From: Haloplanus aerogenes
GTDB lineage: Archaea > Halobacteriota > Halobacteria > Halobacteriales > Haloferacaceae
Reading direction: 5' to 3'
Assembly (NCBI RefSeq): GCF_003856835.1
Contig: NZ_CP034145.1
Span: 3,397,955 to 3,461,954 of the forward strand
Length of the DNA stretch: 64,000 nucleotides
Shown piece after piece: positions 32,571 to 41,100 of this stretch; position 1 is the stretch's first letter; each line of letters opens with the position of its first letter. The notes under the pieces are model-generated. The model was not told where the DNA came from. It did no database searches and saw only the letters and a program-made list of their open reading frames with translations. Position numbers and translations under genes: made by a program.

Positions 32571-33083
32571 TCAGTCGACGAGCGCCCGAATCTCGGCTTC
32601 GAGGTCGTCGTAGGGCGGGAAGTCGGGCCACTCCTCGGCCACCCACGCGTACTGGACGGTGCGATCCTCGTCGATCAGGAAGGTGGCGGGCCGAGCTTCC
32701 GAGATACCGGCCATTCCGTCGAGGTCGTTGACGACGCCGTACTGCTCGGCGACGCCGTTCGCGGGGTCGGAAAAGAGGTCGTAGTTCATGCCGCGCTCCT
32801 CGATGAGTCGCTTGTGGGCGTAGGGGGTGGAGATGGAGACGCCGACGACGGTGAGCAGGTCGTCGAGCGCGCGGTCCCGGAGTTCGTTCCAGATGTACGT
32901 CGCAGGGAAGGCGCCGTCCATGGGGTAGAAGACGAGACAGACGGGGCCGTCGTCGGTCAGGTCGGAGAGGGACGCGTCCGCCCAGTACTCGTCGTTGACG
33001 AGGGGCCGGGTGAAGTCGGGCGCGCGGTCACCCTCGTCCACGTGGTCGGTCGCGGGCAGGTCGACGACCTCGAAATCGACCAT
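32571..33083 (-). CDS. Peroxiredoxin-like thioredoxin-fold protein lacking the peroxidatic Cys
   Basis: 170-residue AhpC/TSA-family protein. The fold is clear from GDRAPDFTRPLVNDE, PVCLVFYPMDGAFPATYIW, VVGVSISTPYAHKR and a late FLIDEDRTVQYAW. Where peroxiredoxins have F-T-x-x-C the sequence reads FPATY, and the only Cys is C49 in the preceding strand. A standard peroxidase cycle is therefore unlikely; it could be a chaperone, a thiol-independent redoxin, or use C49. It overlaps the glutaredoxin-like gene by one base (ATGA-type junction), so a shared redox role is likely. Confidence 0.8.
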   Translation of the reverse strand: MVDFEVVDLPATDHVDEGDRAPDFTRPLVNDEYWADASLSDLTDDGPVCLVFYPMDGAFPATYIWNELRDRALDDLLTVVGVSISTPYAHKRLIEERGMNYDLFSDPANGVAEQYGVVNDLDGMAGISEARPATFLIDEDRTVQYAWVAEEWPDFPPYDDLEAEIRALVD

Positions 33084-33370
33084 CAGTCGTCACCCCCCTC
33101 GGCGTCGACGAGGCCGCCGCCGTAGGTCGATTCGAGATACTCGACGACGTTGGCCGATTCGGACATCGTGACGCCGGTGCGTTCGTCGACGATGGCGGGG
33201 ACGGGCCGCGAGCCGGCGACCCGCTTGACGACGTTGCGCTCGGAGTGCATCGGCTCGACGAACCGCGAGGTGTAGTCGAGCCCGAGATCCTGCAGCGTTC
33301 GGACGACGCGTTCGCAGTACGGACACGCCTGCAACCGATACAGGGTGATCGGCGGGTCGCTGTTAGACAT
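33083..33370 (-). CDS. Glutaredoxin/GST-N-like protein
   Basis: 95-residue thioredoxin-fold protein with a CPYC redox site (C16, C19 in YRLQACPYCERVV), cis-Pro in GSRPVPAIVDE and the GST-N-type SESANVVEYLES. It probably reduces disulfides with a low-molecular thiol (gamma-glutamylcysteine in haloarchaea) or serves as partner of the adjacent redoxin. The start is the ATG before SNSDPPIT; 22 upstream in-frame codons look untranslated. First gene of the operon with the peroxiredoxin-like gene and tsaC. Confidence 0.85.
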   Translation of the reverse strand: MSNSDPPITLYRLQACPYCERVVRTLQDLGLDYTSRFVEPMHSERNVVKRVAGSRPVPAIVDERTGVTMSESANVVEYLESTYGGGLVDAEGGDD

Positions 33371-33473
33371 ATAACGCCGTAGGGTAGGCCGTGGCCTAAG
33401 CCCTTCGCTCGGGTGATACGGGACTTGTGAGGGCAACGCTTAATTCAGGCCCGTGATAAGGGTCACTACTTCC

Positions 33474-34847
33474 ATGGGTTTGTCGCCGACAGCGAGCGCC
33501 GCAGGCGTCGGTAGCTTGGCGCAACTCTCCGAATTCGTGCCACTAACGGACACGACCGTCACTATCGCCGGATCGCTGGCGATCCTGGTGTTGATCGCGC
33601 TGTCGGCGTTTTTCTCCTCCTCCGAGATCGCGATGTTCTCGCTGGCTCGCCACCGGGTCGAGTCGCTCGTCGAGGAGGGCGTCCCCGGGGCTGCGGTGGT
33701 CCAGGAGCTGAAGTCCGACCCACACCGGCTCCTGATCACGATCCTCGTCGGCAACAACATCGTCAACATCGCGATGTCCTCCATCGCCACCGGACTCTTC
33801 GCCATCTACCTCTCGCAGGGGCAGGCCGTCCTCGCGGCGACGTTCGGGATCACGACGCTCGTCCTCCTGTTCGGGGAGAGCGCGCCCAAGTCCTACGCGG
33901 TCGAGAACACGGAGTCGTGGGCGCTTCGGATCGCGAGCCCGCTCAAATACTCCGAACTCGCCTTGCTCCCGCTGGTCGTGGTCTTCGACTACCTGACCCG
34001 CATCGTCAACCGCGTGACCGGTGGGCGCTCGGCCATCGAGACGACGTACGTCACCCGCGACGAAATCCAGAACATGATCCAGACCGGGGAGCGCGAGGGC
34101 GTGATCGAGGAGGAGGAACGCGAGATGTTCCAGCGCATCTTCCGGTTCAACCGCACCATCGCCAAGGAGGTGATGACGCCACGACTGGACATGACGGCGG
34201 TGCCGAAAGACGCCACCCTCGACGAGGCCATCGAGACCTGCGTCCAGAGCGATCACGAGCGCATCCCCGTCTACGAGGGGAATCTGGACAACATCATCGG
34301 CATCGTCACCCTCCGGGACCTCATCCGCGAGAAGGACTACGGCGAGGGACAGAGCGACCTGACGGACGTGGTCCAGCCCACCCTCCACGTTCCCGAGTCG
34401 AAGAACGTCGACGAACTGTTGGAGGAGATTCAGGACAACCGGATGCGGATGGTGATCGTCATCGACGAGTTCGGGACGACGGAGGGCCTGATCACGCTGG
34501 AGGACATGGTCGAGGAGATCGTCGGCGACATCCTCGAAGGCGACGAGGAGGAGCCGTTCGAGTTCGTCGAGGACGACGTGGTGATCGTCCGCGGCGAGGT
34601 CAACATCGACGAGGTGAACGAGACGCTCGATCTCGACCTGCCGGAGGGCGAGGAGTTCGAGACGCTCGCGGGCTTCATCTTCAACCGCGCCGGCCGCCTC
34701 GTCGAGGAGGGAGAGACGATCGAGTACGACAGCATCACCATCCGGATCGAGCAGGTGGACAACACCCGGATCATGAAGGCCCGAATCACGATCCACGAGG
34801 ACGCGGACGAGGAGGAGTCCCCGGACGAGGCGGAAGCCGAGGGCTGA
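33474..34847 (+). CDS. CNNM/CorC family membrane protein (DUF21-CBS-CBS-CorC_HlyC)
   Basis: 457-residue protein: DUF21 transmembrane domain (about 20-190) with ALSAFFSSSEIAMFSL and GNNIVNIAMSS, two CBS domains (about 215-340; VMTPRLDMTAVPKDATLDEA, DDGG-like end DEFGTTEGLITLEDMVEEI), and a C-terminal CorC_HlyC domain (about 355-440; TLAGFIFNRAGRLVEEGE). Archaeal and bacterial CNNM/CorC proteins export Mg2+ with Na+ and are gated by nucleotide binding to the CBS pair. The acidic tail is typical of haloarchaea. Start is the ATG before GLSPTASA. Confidence 0.9.
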   Translation: MGLSPTASAAGVGSLAQLSEFVPLTDTTVTIAGSLAILVLIALSAFFSSSEIAMFSLARHRVESLVEEGVPGAAVVQELKSDPHRLLITILVGNNIVNIAMSSIATGLFAIYLSQGQAVLAATFGITTLVLLFGESAPKSYAVENTESWALRIASPLKYSELALLPLVVVFDYLTRIVNRVTGGRSAIETTYVTRDEIQNMIQTGEREGVIEEEEREMFQRIFRFNRTIAKEVMTPRLDMTAVPKDATLDEAIETCVQSDHERIPVYEGNLDNIIGIVTLRDLIREKDYGEGQSDLTDVVQPTLHVPESKNVDELLEEIQDNRMRMVIVIDEFGTTEGLITLEDMVEEIVGDILEGDEEEPFEFVEDDVVIVRGEVNIDEVNETLDLDLPEGEEFETLAGFIFNRAGRLVEEGETIEYDSITIRIEQVDNTRIMKARITIHEDADEEESPDEAEAEG

Positions 34848-34854
34848 TCACCGA

Positions 34855-36027
34855 TCACGCCACCACGGCGTCGATAACCGTAAACGCCCCGTAGCCGAGC
34901 GTGAGCGCGAGGAGCAACGAGCCGAGCCACGCGAGGACGGTGTAGAGCATTTTCTGCCGGCTGACGCCACTCCCGCCTGCCGCGTAGCCGGAGCCGATGA
35001 TCGCCGAGACGACGATCTCGTTGAACGAGACGGGGATGCCGAAGGCGACGGCGGCCTGCGCGATGGCGAAGGAGGGGATGAGCGCCGCGATGGAGCGTCG
35101 CGGGCCAAGCGAGGAGTAGTCCTGTGCGAGCGCCTTGATCATGCGTGGCGCGCCGGTCCAGGAGCCGAGCAAGAGGCCGAATCCGCCGCCTGCGAGCACC
35201 GCCGGGAGCGGGATAGCGAAGTCGTCGAGCAGTGGCACCAGCGGTCCGATGGCCAGTCCCACCTGACTCCCGCCGGCGGAGAAGGCGACGAGGCCGCCGA
35301 GTGCGAGGAGGAAGCGACGCTGAGTCGCCTCGGGGTCGGTCACGAGGCCGCGATAGAGGACGGCGGCGACGAGGAGGGCGCAACCGAGCGTGACGGCACT
35401 CGCGCCGGCCGGGAGATCGGCGGCGAGCGTGCCCGCGATAGAGCCCTGTTCGCCAGCGGGACCGAGCGCGGCGAACTCGATGGTGGCGACGAGGGCACCG
35501 ACGAGGCCGCCGAGGACGGCGATGGCGTACCGTTCGGGCACGGATGGGGAGCGGAGCAATCGTGCGGTGGCGTAGGCGACGCCGCCGCCGACGAAGGGCG
35601 TCAGGACCCACAGCGTCGCGATCTGACGGTACTTCGCCCACGCGGGGTCGCCGCCGAGAGCGAGGCCGACGCCGACGACGGCGCCGGTGACGGTGAAGGC
35701 GGTGGCGATGGGGTAGCCGGTGAAGACGCCGATAGCGACGAGGATCGCGGCGGTGAGGAGGCCGACGATGGCCGCGGTGGCGGTGAGCGACACGCCGCCG
35801 ATCAGTTGCGTGCCGACCGCCTCGGTGACGTTCGCACCCTGTAACACCGCGCCGGCGAAACCGAGGAGGCCGACGACGAACCCGGCCCGCATCACGGAGA
35901 TGGCGTTCGCACCGACGGCGGCGGCAAAGGGCGTCGATCCCGAGGAGCCGGCACCGATGGCCCACGCCATGAAGAGGCTGGCGAGGGCGGCGACGGCGAA
36001 CGTCAGCAGTGTTCCGGTGGCAACCAT
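34855..36027 (-). CDS. Inorganic phosphate transporter, PiT family
   Basis: 390-residue membrane protein with about ten spans and the duplicated PiT signature: GANAISVMRAGFVVGLLGFA in the first half and the related VSFNEIVVSAIIGSGYAAGG in the second. PiT proteins take up phosphate with Na+ or H+. Haloarchaeal members lack the long cytoplasmic loop, as here. No PhoU-like gene accompanies it. Convergent with the CorC gene, 7 bp between stops. Confidence 0.88.
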   Translation of the reverse strand: MVATGTLLTFAVAALASLFMAWAIGAGSSGSTPFAAAVGANAISVMRAGFVVGLLGFAGAVLQGANVTEAVGTQLIGGVSLTATAAIVGLLTAAILVAIGVFTGYPIATAFTVTGAVVGVGLALGGDPAWAKYRQIATLWVLTPFVGGGVAYATARLLRSPSVPERYAIAVLGGLVGALVATIEFAALGPAGEQGSIAGTLAADLPAGASAVTLGCALLVAAVLYRGLVTDPEATQRRFLLALGGLVAFSAGGSQVGLAIGPLVPLLDDFAIPLPAVLAGGGFGLLLGSWTGAPRMIKALAQDYSSLGPRRSIAALIPSFAIAQAAVAFGIPVSFNEIVVSAIIGSGYAAGGSGVSRQKMLYTVLAWLGSLLLALTLGYGAFTVIDAVVA

Positions 36028-36091
36028 CGAGTTGTGTCCGTCTGTGTGAAGGGGGTATTAAGCGGTACCGGCCGAGCGCCGAGGAGGGGGA

Positions 36092-36247
36092 TTAGCGATA
36101 CCCCTCGTCGTACCCCTCACGGAGCGAGAGGAGCGTCCGACGGACGAGCAGGTAGCCGAAGAAGACGAGCAACAGCATGAGCGCCACCAGCGCGAGGAAG
36201 ATGGGATCCTCGAGGAGCGAGGAGAGCTGGAGAACGGTCGCCTGCAT
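36092..36247 (-). CDS. Small single-span membrane protein
   Basis: 51-residue protein MQATVLQLSSLLEDPIFLAL then a hydrophobic run VALMLLLVFFGYLLV and a basic/acidic tail RRTLLSLREGYDEGYR. One transmembrane helix. It resembles a conserved haloarchaeal micro-protein (DUF7859-like); function unknown. Sits 64 bp upstream of the PiT gene start on the same strand. Confidence 0.6.
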   Translation of the reverse strand: MQATVLQLSSLLEDPIFLALVALMLLLVFFGYLLVRRTLLSLREGYDEGYR

Positions 36248-36363
36248 GATGGGGACGTGGTTCGGGGCGCACAAAGCCGTTTCGGGGGCGGAAAGGTACC
36301 GCGGATCGGGGCCCCGTCAGTCCGGGTGGCGGGGTATCCGGACCGCCGCGGCCGGAGATCCGT

Positions 36364-37794
36364 TCAGTCGAATTCGAGCTTGTGGACCTCCGTGTACCCG
36401 TCCGGACACGGCTCGCTCTCGGTCTGGTCCGAGTCGGTCGCCGTACTCGTCGTCGCCGGATTGTCGCTCTCGTCGCCGAAGACGCCGTCCTCGTCCGCGC
36501 CGGTCACGGCCGTCCCCAAACTCGTCGCGGGATCGAAGGTGTACGTCGTGAACTTCGGCCCCATCGGATCCGTCGACGAGCCGTATTTCATCACCAGGGC
36601 GTCGATGGGTTCGTCGGTGCTCCACCTGACGGCCGTCGGGTCGCCGTCGTCGTCAAAGTCGATTTCCTCCTCGACGGTTATGGTCGCGTCCGTGACGTCG
36701 CTGTCCGAGGCCACGCAGGCCGCGAGGAAGCTGATCGCGCCGTCTCCGTCCACCCCATCGCCGGGTTCGCCGCCGGGTTCGCCACCGGGTTCGCCAGTGG
36801 GTTCGTCGTTCATCCCACTGCCGTCGTTGTGGCGGCACTGTTCGGCGTAGAGGCTGAGGTCGAAGGTCGCGCTGTCGGTCTGAATCTCGTTGCCGTGGTC
36901 GACGGGCACCCACCACGCGAACACGATGGAGTGTTCCGTCTCCGCGGAGAAGCAGTTCCGCGCGTCGGCCGCACCACCGCCCTCCTCCGCGGGGATGTCA
37001 CCGTTGAGTGCCGTCCCGAGGCTCCCGCCGTTCAGCATCCCGAGGACTTCGCCAATCGAGCCAACGGCGAGGGGAGTCTCGTCGTTGTTCTGGAAGTTGT
37101 TGCCATCGTCGACCCAGACGGCCGCCCGCACGGCGTCGAGGAGTTCGACGCCCGGCCCCTCGTCGGGGTCGTCGGCCTCCGGTTCGGTCACGCCGTTCTC
37201 GCTCGCGCTCCGGAGCGAGCCGTTCAGCCAGACGAATCCGGGGTTGTCACAGAGGATGAAGTCGAACGTGACCTCACCGAAGTCGCCCGGCTTCACGTCG
37301 TCGAGGTCGATGACGGGGCGATCCTCCTCATCGGCCTGCGAATTCGCCTCGCCGTCGATACAGTCGAGGGTGCCGTCGTTGAAGGACTGATACTCCGTGT
37401 TCTCGAGGAACTGCTCCGCCACCGCCGTGTCTGGCGTGCCGTCGTCGTCGTCGTCGGAGACGGCGATGAGCCACGCTGCGTTGGCGGGGAGTCCCACCTC
37501 GTCCGGTTCGAGGTCACCCGGGCCACCCGTCGTCCCGGCGGGACCGTCCCACATCCGGACGTTCGGTACGCCCTCGTCTTCTGGGACTCCGTTCGCGTTC
37601 GGCATCCAGTCGGAGTAGTGGGCCGAATAGCCGACGCCCATGTCGAGGGTGCCGGCCACGAGCGCGTTGTTCTCGAACGTTTCCTGATCACTGAAGAACG
37701 CGCTCGTCCCGAGGCCCGCCCCGGCGGAGGCAATCCCCACCGTCCCGAGTGCCGCGAGCGCCTTCCGACGAGAGAGTTCGAAATCTTTTGTCAT
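36364..37794 (-). CDS. SipW-type secreted surface protein
   Basis: 476-residue exported protein, paralogue of the one at 10662. Signal: MTKDFELSRRKALAALGTVG then GAGLGTSAFFSDQETFENN, a SipW-cognate signal peptide as in TasA/CalY fibre proteins. The beta-rich core carries DDVKPGDFGEVTFDFILCDN, TEPEADDPDEGPG and the shared EQCRHNDGSGMN, followed by three GGEP units and a unique C-terminal domain (about 345-476) ending PCPDGYTEVHKLEFD. It is probably a cell-surface or matrix protein processed by a SipW-like peptidase encoded elsewhere. The start is the only ATG before the signal. Confidence 0.8.
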   Translation of the reverse strand: MTKDFELSRRKALAALGTVGIASAGAGLGTSAFFSDQETFENNALVAGTLDMGVGYSAHYSDWMPNANGVPEDEGVPNVRMWDGPAGTTGGPGDLEPDEVGLPANAAWLIAVSDDDDDGTPDTAVAEQFLENTEYQSFNDGTLDCIDGEANSQADEEDRPVIDLDDVKPGDFGEVTFDFILCDNPGFVWLNGSLRSASENGVTEPEADDPDEGPGVELLDAVRAAVWVDDGNNFQNNDETPLAVGSIGEVLGMLNGGSLGTALNGDIPAEEGGGAADARNCFSAETEHSIVFAWWVPVDHGNEIQTDSATFDLSLYAEQCRHNDGSGMNDEPTGEPGGEPGGEPGDGVDGDGAISFLAACVASDSDVTDATITVEEEIDFDDDGDPTAVRWSTDEPIDALVMKYGSSTDPMGPKFTTYTFDPATSLGTAVTGADEDGVFGDESDNPATTSTATDSDQTESEPCPDGYTEVHKLEFD

Positions 37795-38069
37795 TTGTTA
37801 TCACTCTGAACAGATACGTGCACCTCCATCTGGTTAGTAAATTGTCGTCTACTTCGAATAACGTGTCGTTAAACCACCGTATGCTAAGGATACGTGCCGG
37901 AAGACACCGGTAGCTACAATGCCGCTTTGAGCCTACGGTGTTTATAATATCGTCACGGCTGTACGTCGATCTGCGTGGTCCCCCGACCTCGCTTCGGCCC
38001 TCCACTTTTCGCCCCGTTCGGGCGGTGTGTCGCACGCCACCGAGCCGAGTATCCTCACTGCAGTCCGCG

Positions 38070-38627
38070 TCACTCCGACGCCGGCACCCGAATCCGACCG
38101 ATAACGTCGCCCTCGGGCGACCGCAGAACGCCGACGAGTCCCGACGCCACGCCGTCGGGCACCTCGGCCGGCGCCGCGTCGCTCCCCGCCGGCCAGAGTT
38201 CGGCGTGGGCCGCGCGGTTCCCCCGCGGGTCGGCGTGGCTCCCCGGGTTGAGAAGCGTCGGCCCCGCTTCCGGCGTGTCGACCGTCGGGCGGTGGGTGTG
38301 CCCCGAGACGACGAGGTCGGCGCCGCGCTGCCGGCCGAACAGCGAGAGCGCCGTCGCCCCGCCGCGTTCGGTGTGGGTGATGGCGATTCGGACGCCGGCG
38401 TAGGTCGTCGTCGCGGCGGGTGGCAAGCGCTCCTGCACGGCGACTGTGTCGGCGTTGCCGTGGACGGCGACGAGGCGGTCGGTCCGGTCGCGGAACGCGT
38501 CGAGGACTGCGGCCGTGGTGAAGTCGCCAGCGTGGATCACGAGGTCCGCGGCGTCGACGGCGTCGCGAGTCCGGCCGGTCAGGCGGGGGTCGTCGGTGCC
38601 GTGTGTGTCGGAGCAAACGACGAGCAT
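38070..38627 (-). CDS. Metallophosphoesterase, YfcE/MJ0936 family
   Basis: 185-residue calcineurin-like phosphoesterase. Dimetal site motifs: VCSDTHGT (D, H), IHAGDFTT (GD), VAVHGNAD (GNxD), THTERGG (GH-type variant) and VVSGHTHRPTV (GHTH). This small family cleaves phosphodiesters such as 2',3'-cyclic nucleotides; the natural substrate is unknown. The start is the ATG before LVVCSDTHG; the 25 codons upstream are unrelated to the family. Divergent from the CDF gene, 75 bp apart. Confidence 0.88.
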   Translation of the reverse strand: MLVVCSDTHGTDDPRLTGRTRDAVDAADLVIHAGDFTTAAVLDAFRDRTDRLVAVHGNADTVAVQERLPPAATTTYAGVRIAITHTERGGATALSLFGRQRGADLVVSGHTHRPTVDTPEAGPTLLNPGSHADPRGNRAAHAELWPAGSDAAPAEVPDGVASGLVGVLRSPEGDVIGRIRVPASE

Positions 38628-38702
38628 AGGGAGGGATAACCCCCCACCGGCAACTCGATTTCGGTCGGAAGGTTGAATCGGGGGCCCGCCGACGAGACGC
38701 AC

Positions 38703-39644
38703 ATGGCTGGCAGCAAGTCGGTCGTCCTAGCCGCACTCGTCGCGAACGGGGCTATCGCCGTCCTGAAGTTCATGGCCTTTCTGCTCACCGGGAGTCCCTC
38801 CATGCTCTCGGAGACGTACCACTCCATCTCCGACACTGGCAACCAGGTGTTCCTACTGATCGGCATCCGGTACAGCGGGAAGAAACCGAGTCGGGGGCAC
38901 CCCTTCGGTTACGGGAAGGCACAGTTCTTCTACAGTTTCCTGGTGTCAGTCCTCCTGTTCGGTATCGCGGGCTGGGAGAGCCTGAAACACGGCTACGACG
39001 CCATCATCCACGGCCACTCGGCGGCACCGGGGATGGTGACGCTCGCGGGCGTCACCTTCGACGCCGTCTACGTGAGCGTGGCCGTCCTCCTCGGCGCCAT
39101 CGCGTTCGAGACGTACGCGTTCGTGAAGGCCCACGCCGAACTCCGGCGGCAGATGGAGGAGTACGGCTGGTCGAACCTCGTCGAGGCGTTCCGAGAGACC
39201 AGTGACGTGACGACGCTCACCGCGTTCACCGAGGACGCCATCGCCCTCGGCGGCGCCAGCGTCGCTCTCGTGGGCATCGTCCTCACGCGAGTGACCGGCA
39301 ATCACATCTACGACGCCGTCTCCGCCGCGTTCATCGGCGTCATGCTGATGGGCTTCGCGCTGGCGCTAGCGTGGGAGAACAAACGCCTCCTGCTGGGAGA
39401 GAGCGCACCGAAGGGGCTGGAGTCGGACTTCGAGTCCATCATCCGCGATCACCCGGGCGTGACCCACGTCGACCGCTTCCGGACGATGTTCGTCGGTCCG
39501 TCCGCCATCCTCGTGGCCGCCGACGTGAGCTTCGATCCCGAACTCGACACCGAAGACATCGACGCCGACATCAGTCGAATCGAGGAGAAACTGCGGGGGC
39601 GCGACGACCGGGTGCGTTTCGTCTACGTCGAACCCGAGCTGTAG
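38703..39644 (+). CDS. Cation diffusion facilitator family exporter
   Basis: 313-residue CDF transporter, nearest to the ZNT9-like branch. Six spans in about 1-235 with the metal-site segment SETYHSISDTGNQVFLLIG in span 2, RGHPFGYGKAQFFYSFLVS, and the span-5 residues in FTEDAIALGGAS. The C-terminal cytoplasmic domain (about 240-313) has the metallochaperone-like fold (HPGVTHVDRFRTMFVGP). It exports a divalent ion such as Zn, Co or Mn in exchange for protons. The last 22 bp overlap the convergent threonine aldolase gene. Start is the ATG before AGSKSVVL. Confidence 0.88.
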   Translation: MAGSKSVVLAALVANGAIAVLKFMAFLLTGSPSMLSETYHSISDTGNQVFLLIGIRYSGKKPSRGHPFGYGKAQFFYSFLVSVLLFGIAGWESLKHGYDAIIHGHSAAPGMVTLAGVTFDAVYVSVAVLLGAIAFETYAFVKAHAELRRQMEEYGWSNLVEAFRETSDVTTLTAFTEDAIALGGASVALVGIVLTRVTGNHIYDAVSAAFIGVMLMGFALALAWENKRLLLGESAPKGLESDFESIIRDHPGVTHVDRFRTMFVGPSAILVAADVSFDPELDTEDIDADISRIEEKLRGRDDRVRFVYVEPEL

Positions 39645-40654
39645 ACGGCGGCTTCGATCCGCTCTAGCGCCCGATCCACGTCTTCCCGGCCCACGTCGAG
39701 GTGCGTACAGAACCGGACCGTCGCGTCGCCGACGGGGACCGCGCCCACGTCGCGGTCGGTGCAGGCATCGACGAATCCCGCGGCGTCGCGGTCGGTCCCG
39801 CTCACGTCGGCGACGACGATGTTCGTCTCCGGCGTGGGCGCCGAGACGCCGTCGAGGGCGTCGAGTCCGGCGGCGAGCCGCTCCGCGTTCTCGTGGTCGA
39901 CTGCGAGGCGGTCGCGGTTTTTCAGCGCGAGGAGGCCGGGTGCGGCGATAATCCCCGCCTGTCGCATCCCGCCGCCGTGGAGTTTGCGCATCCGGCGGGC
40001 CTCGGCGACGAACTTCTCGCTGCCGGCGAGCATCGACCCGACCGGCGCGCCCAGTCCCTTCGAGAGACAGAAGAGGACGGAGTCGACGGGGGCGACCATC
40101 TCCGCGGGGTCGGCATCGAGGGCGACGCAGGCGTTGAACAGGCGCGCGCCGTCGAGATGGACGGGCACGCCGTGGTCGTGTGCGGCGTCAGCGGCCGCCC
40201 GAATCCGATCGACCGGGACGGCGACGCCCCCGCGAGCGTTGTGCGTGTTCTCCAGACAGAGGAGGCCGGTGCCGGGGCGGTGGAGGTCGGCGGCATGGCA
40301 GGTGGCGTGAATCTGCTCGGGCGTCGGGACGCCACGCTCGGCGTCGACGGTACGGGTCTGGAGGCTGGCGTGGCGGGCGAGACCGCCCACCTCCCATCGG
40401 ACGACGTGGGCCTCGCGGTCGACGATCGCCTCGGTCCCGGCATCGGCGTGGACGCGCGCCGCGATCTGGTTCCCCATCGTCCCCGTCGGGACGAACAGCG
40501 CGGCCTCACAGCCGACGAGTTCGGCCGCACGGCGTTCGAGATCGTTCACCGTCGGGTCGTCGCCGTACACGTCGTCACCCACATCGGCGTCGCGGGCGGC
40601 GTCACGCATCGCGTCGGAGGGGCGGGTAACAGTGTCGGATCGGAGGTCGATCAT
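39623..40654 (-). CDS. ltaE: Low-specificity L-threonine aldolase
   Basis: 343-residue fold-type I PLP enzyme that splits L-threonine to glycine and acetaldehyde. It starts MIDLRSDTVTRPSDAMRDAA, the family N-terminal signature; EAALFVPTGTMGNQIA and VHLDGARLFNACVAL are cofactor-pocket motifs, and the Schiff-base Lys is in FCLSKGLGAPVGSML. It supplies glycine or degrades threonine. The gene's 3' end overlaps the CDF gene by 22 bp on the other strand. Confidence 0.93.
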   Translation of the reverse strand: MIDLRSDTVTRPSDAMRDAARDADVGDDVYGDDPTVNDLERRAAELVGCEAALFVPTGTMGNQIAARVHADAGTEAIVDREAHVVRWEVGGLARHASLQTRTVDAERGVPTPEQIHATCHAADLHRPGTGLLCLENTHNARGGVAVPVDRIRAAADAAHDHGVPVHLDGARLFNACVALDADPAEMVAPVDSVLFCLSKGLGAPVGSMLAGSEKFVAEARRMRKLHGGGMRQAGIIAAPGLLALKNRDRLAVDHENAERLAAGLDALDGVSAPTPETNIVVADVSGTDRDAAGFVDACTDRDVGAVPVGDATVRFCTHLDVGREDVDRALERIEAAVYSSGST

Positions 40655-40696
40655 GGTCGGGGTCCGAGCGGCGGCGGGAAAAAGAGACGGGGTGGT

Positions 40697-40990
40697 TCAG
40701 GGCAGGCCGTCGATCAACTCGCGGTACTCGTCTTCCGGGAACGCCCGCAACGTCTCGGTCCTGACCGCGCCCGCGCCGGAGATGGTGATGCCGGCCTGCG
40801 TCGCCGTCTCCGCGTCGGGCATCTCCATGATCACGACGGCGTCGTACTGCCCCATCGTGAGGTAGAACTCCCGAAGTTCTCCGCCCATCGACTCGACCAC
40901 ATTCCGCGCGGCGTCGAGTCGGTCGGGACTTTCGTCCATGTGCTGTACGCCCTCCCCCGTGTAGTTCACGAGACTGATGAACGTCGGCAT
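40697..40990 (-). CDS. GYD domain protein
   Basis: 97-residue protein matching the small GYD family: MPTFISLVNYTGEGVQHMDE, GGELREFYLTMGQYDAVVIM and a C-terminal TETLRAFPEDEYRELI. The family has a ferredoxin-like dimeric fold and no assigned activity. It is 42 bp upstream of the threonine aldolase gene on the same strand and divergent from the aminopeptidase gene. Confidence 0.88.
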   Translation of the reverse strand: MPTFISLVNYTGEGVQHMDESPDRLDAARNVVESMGGELREFYLTMGQYDAVVIMEMPDAETATQAGITISGAGAVRTETLRAFPEDEYRELIDGLP

Positions 40991-41100
40991 GGGGTATCGG
41001 CCGCTCGTTTCGGCGACCGTATGTCATTCGTTCGCACAGGATAAAAATGTGATACCTCTGACTCCGAAAGGCTTTGCCGGCGGCGACGGAAGGCGAATCC

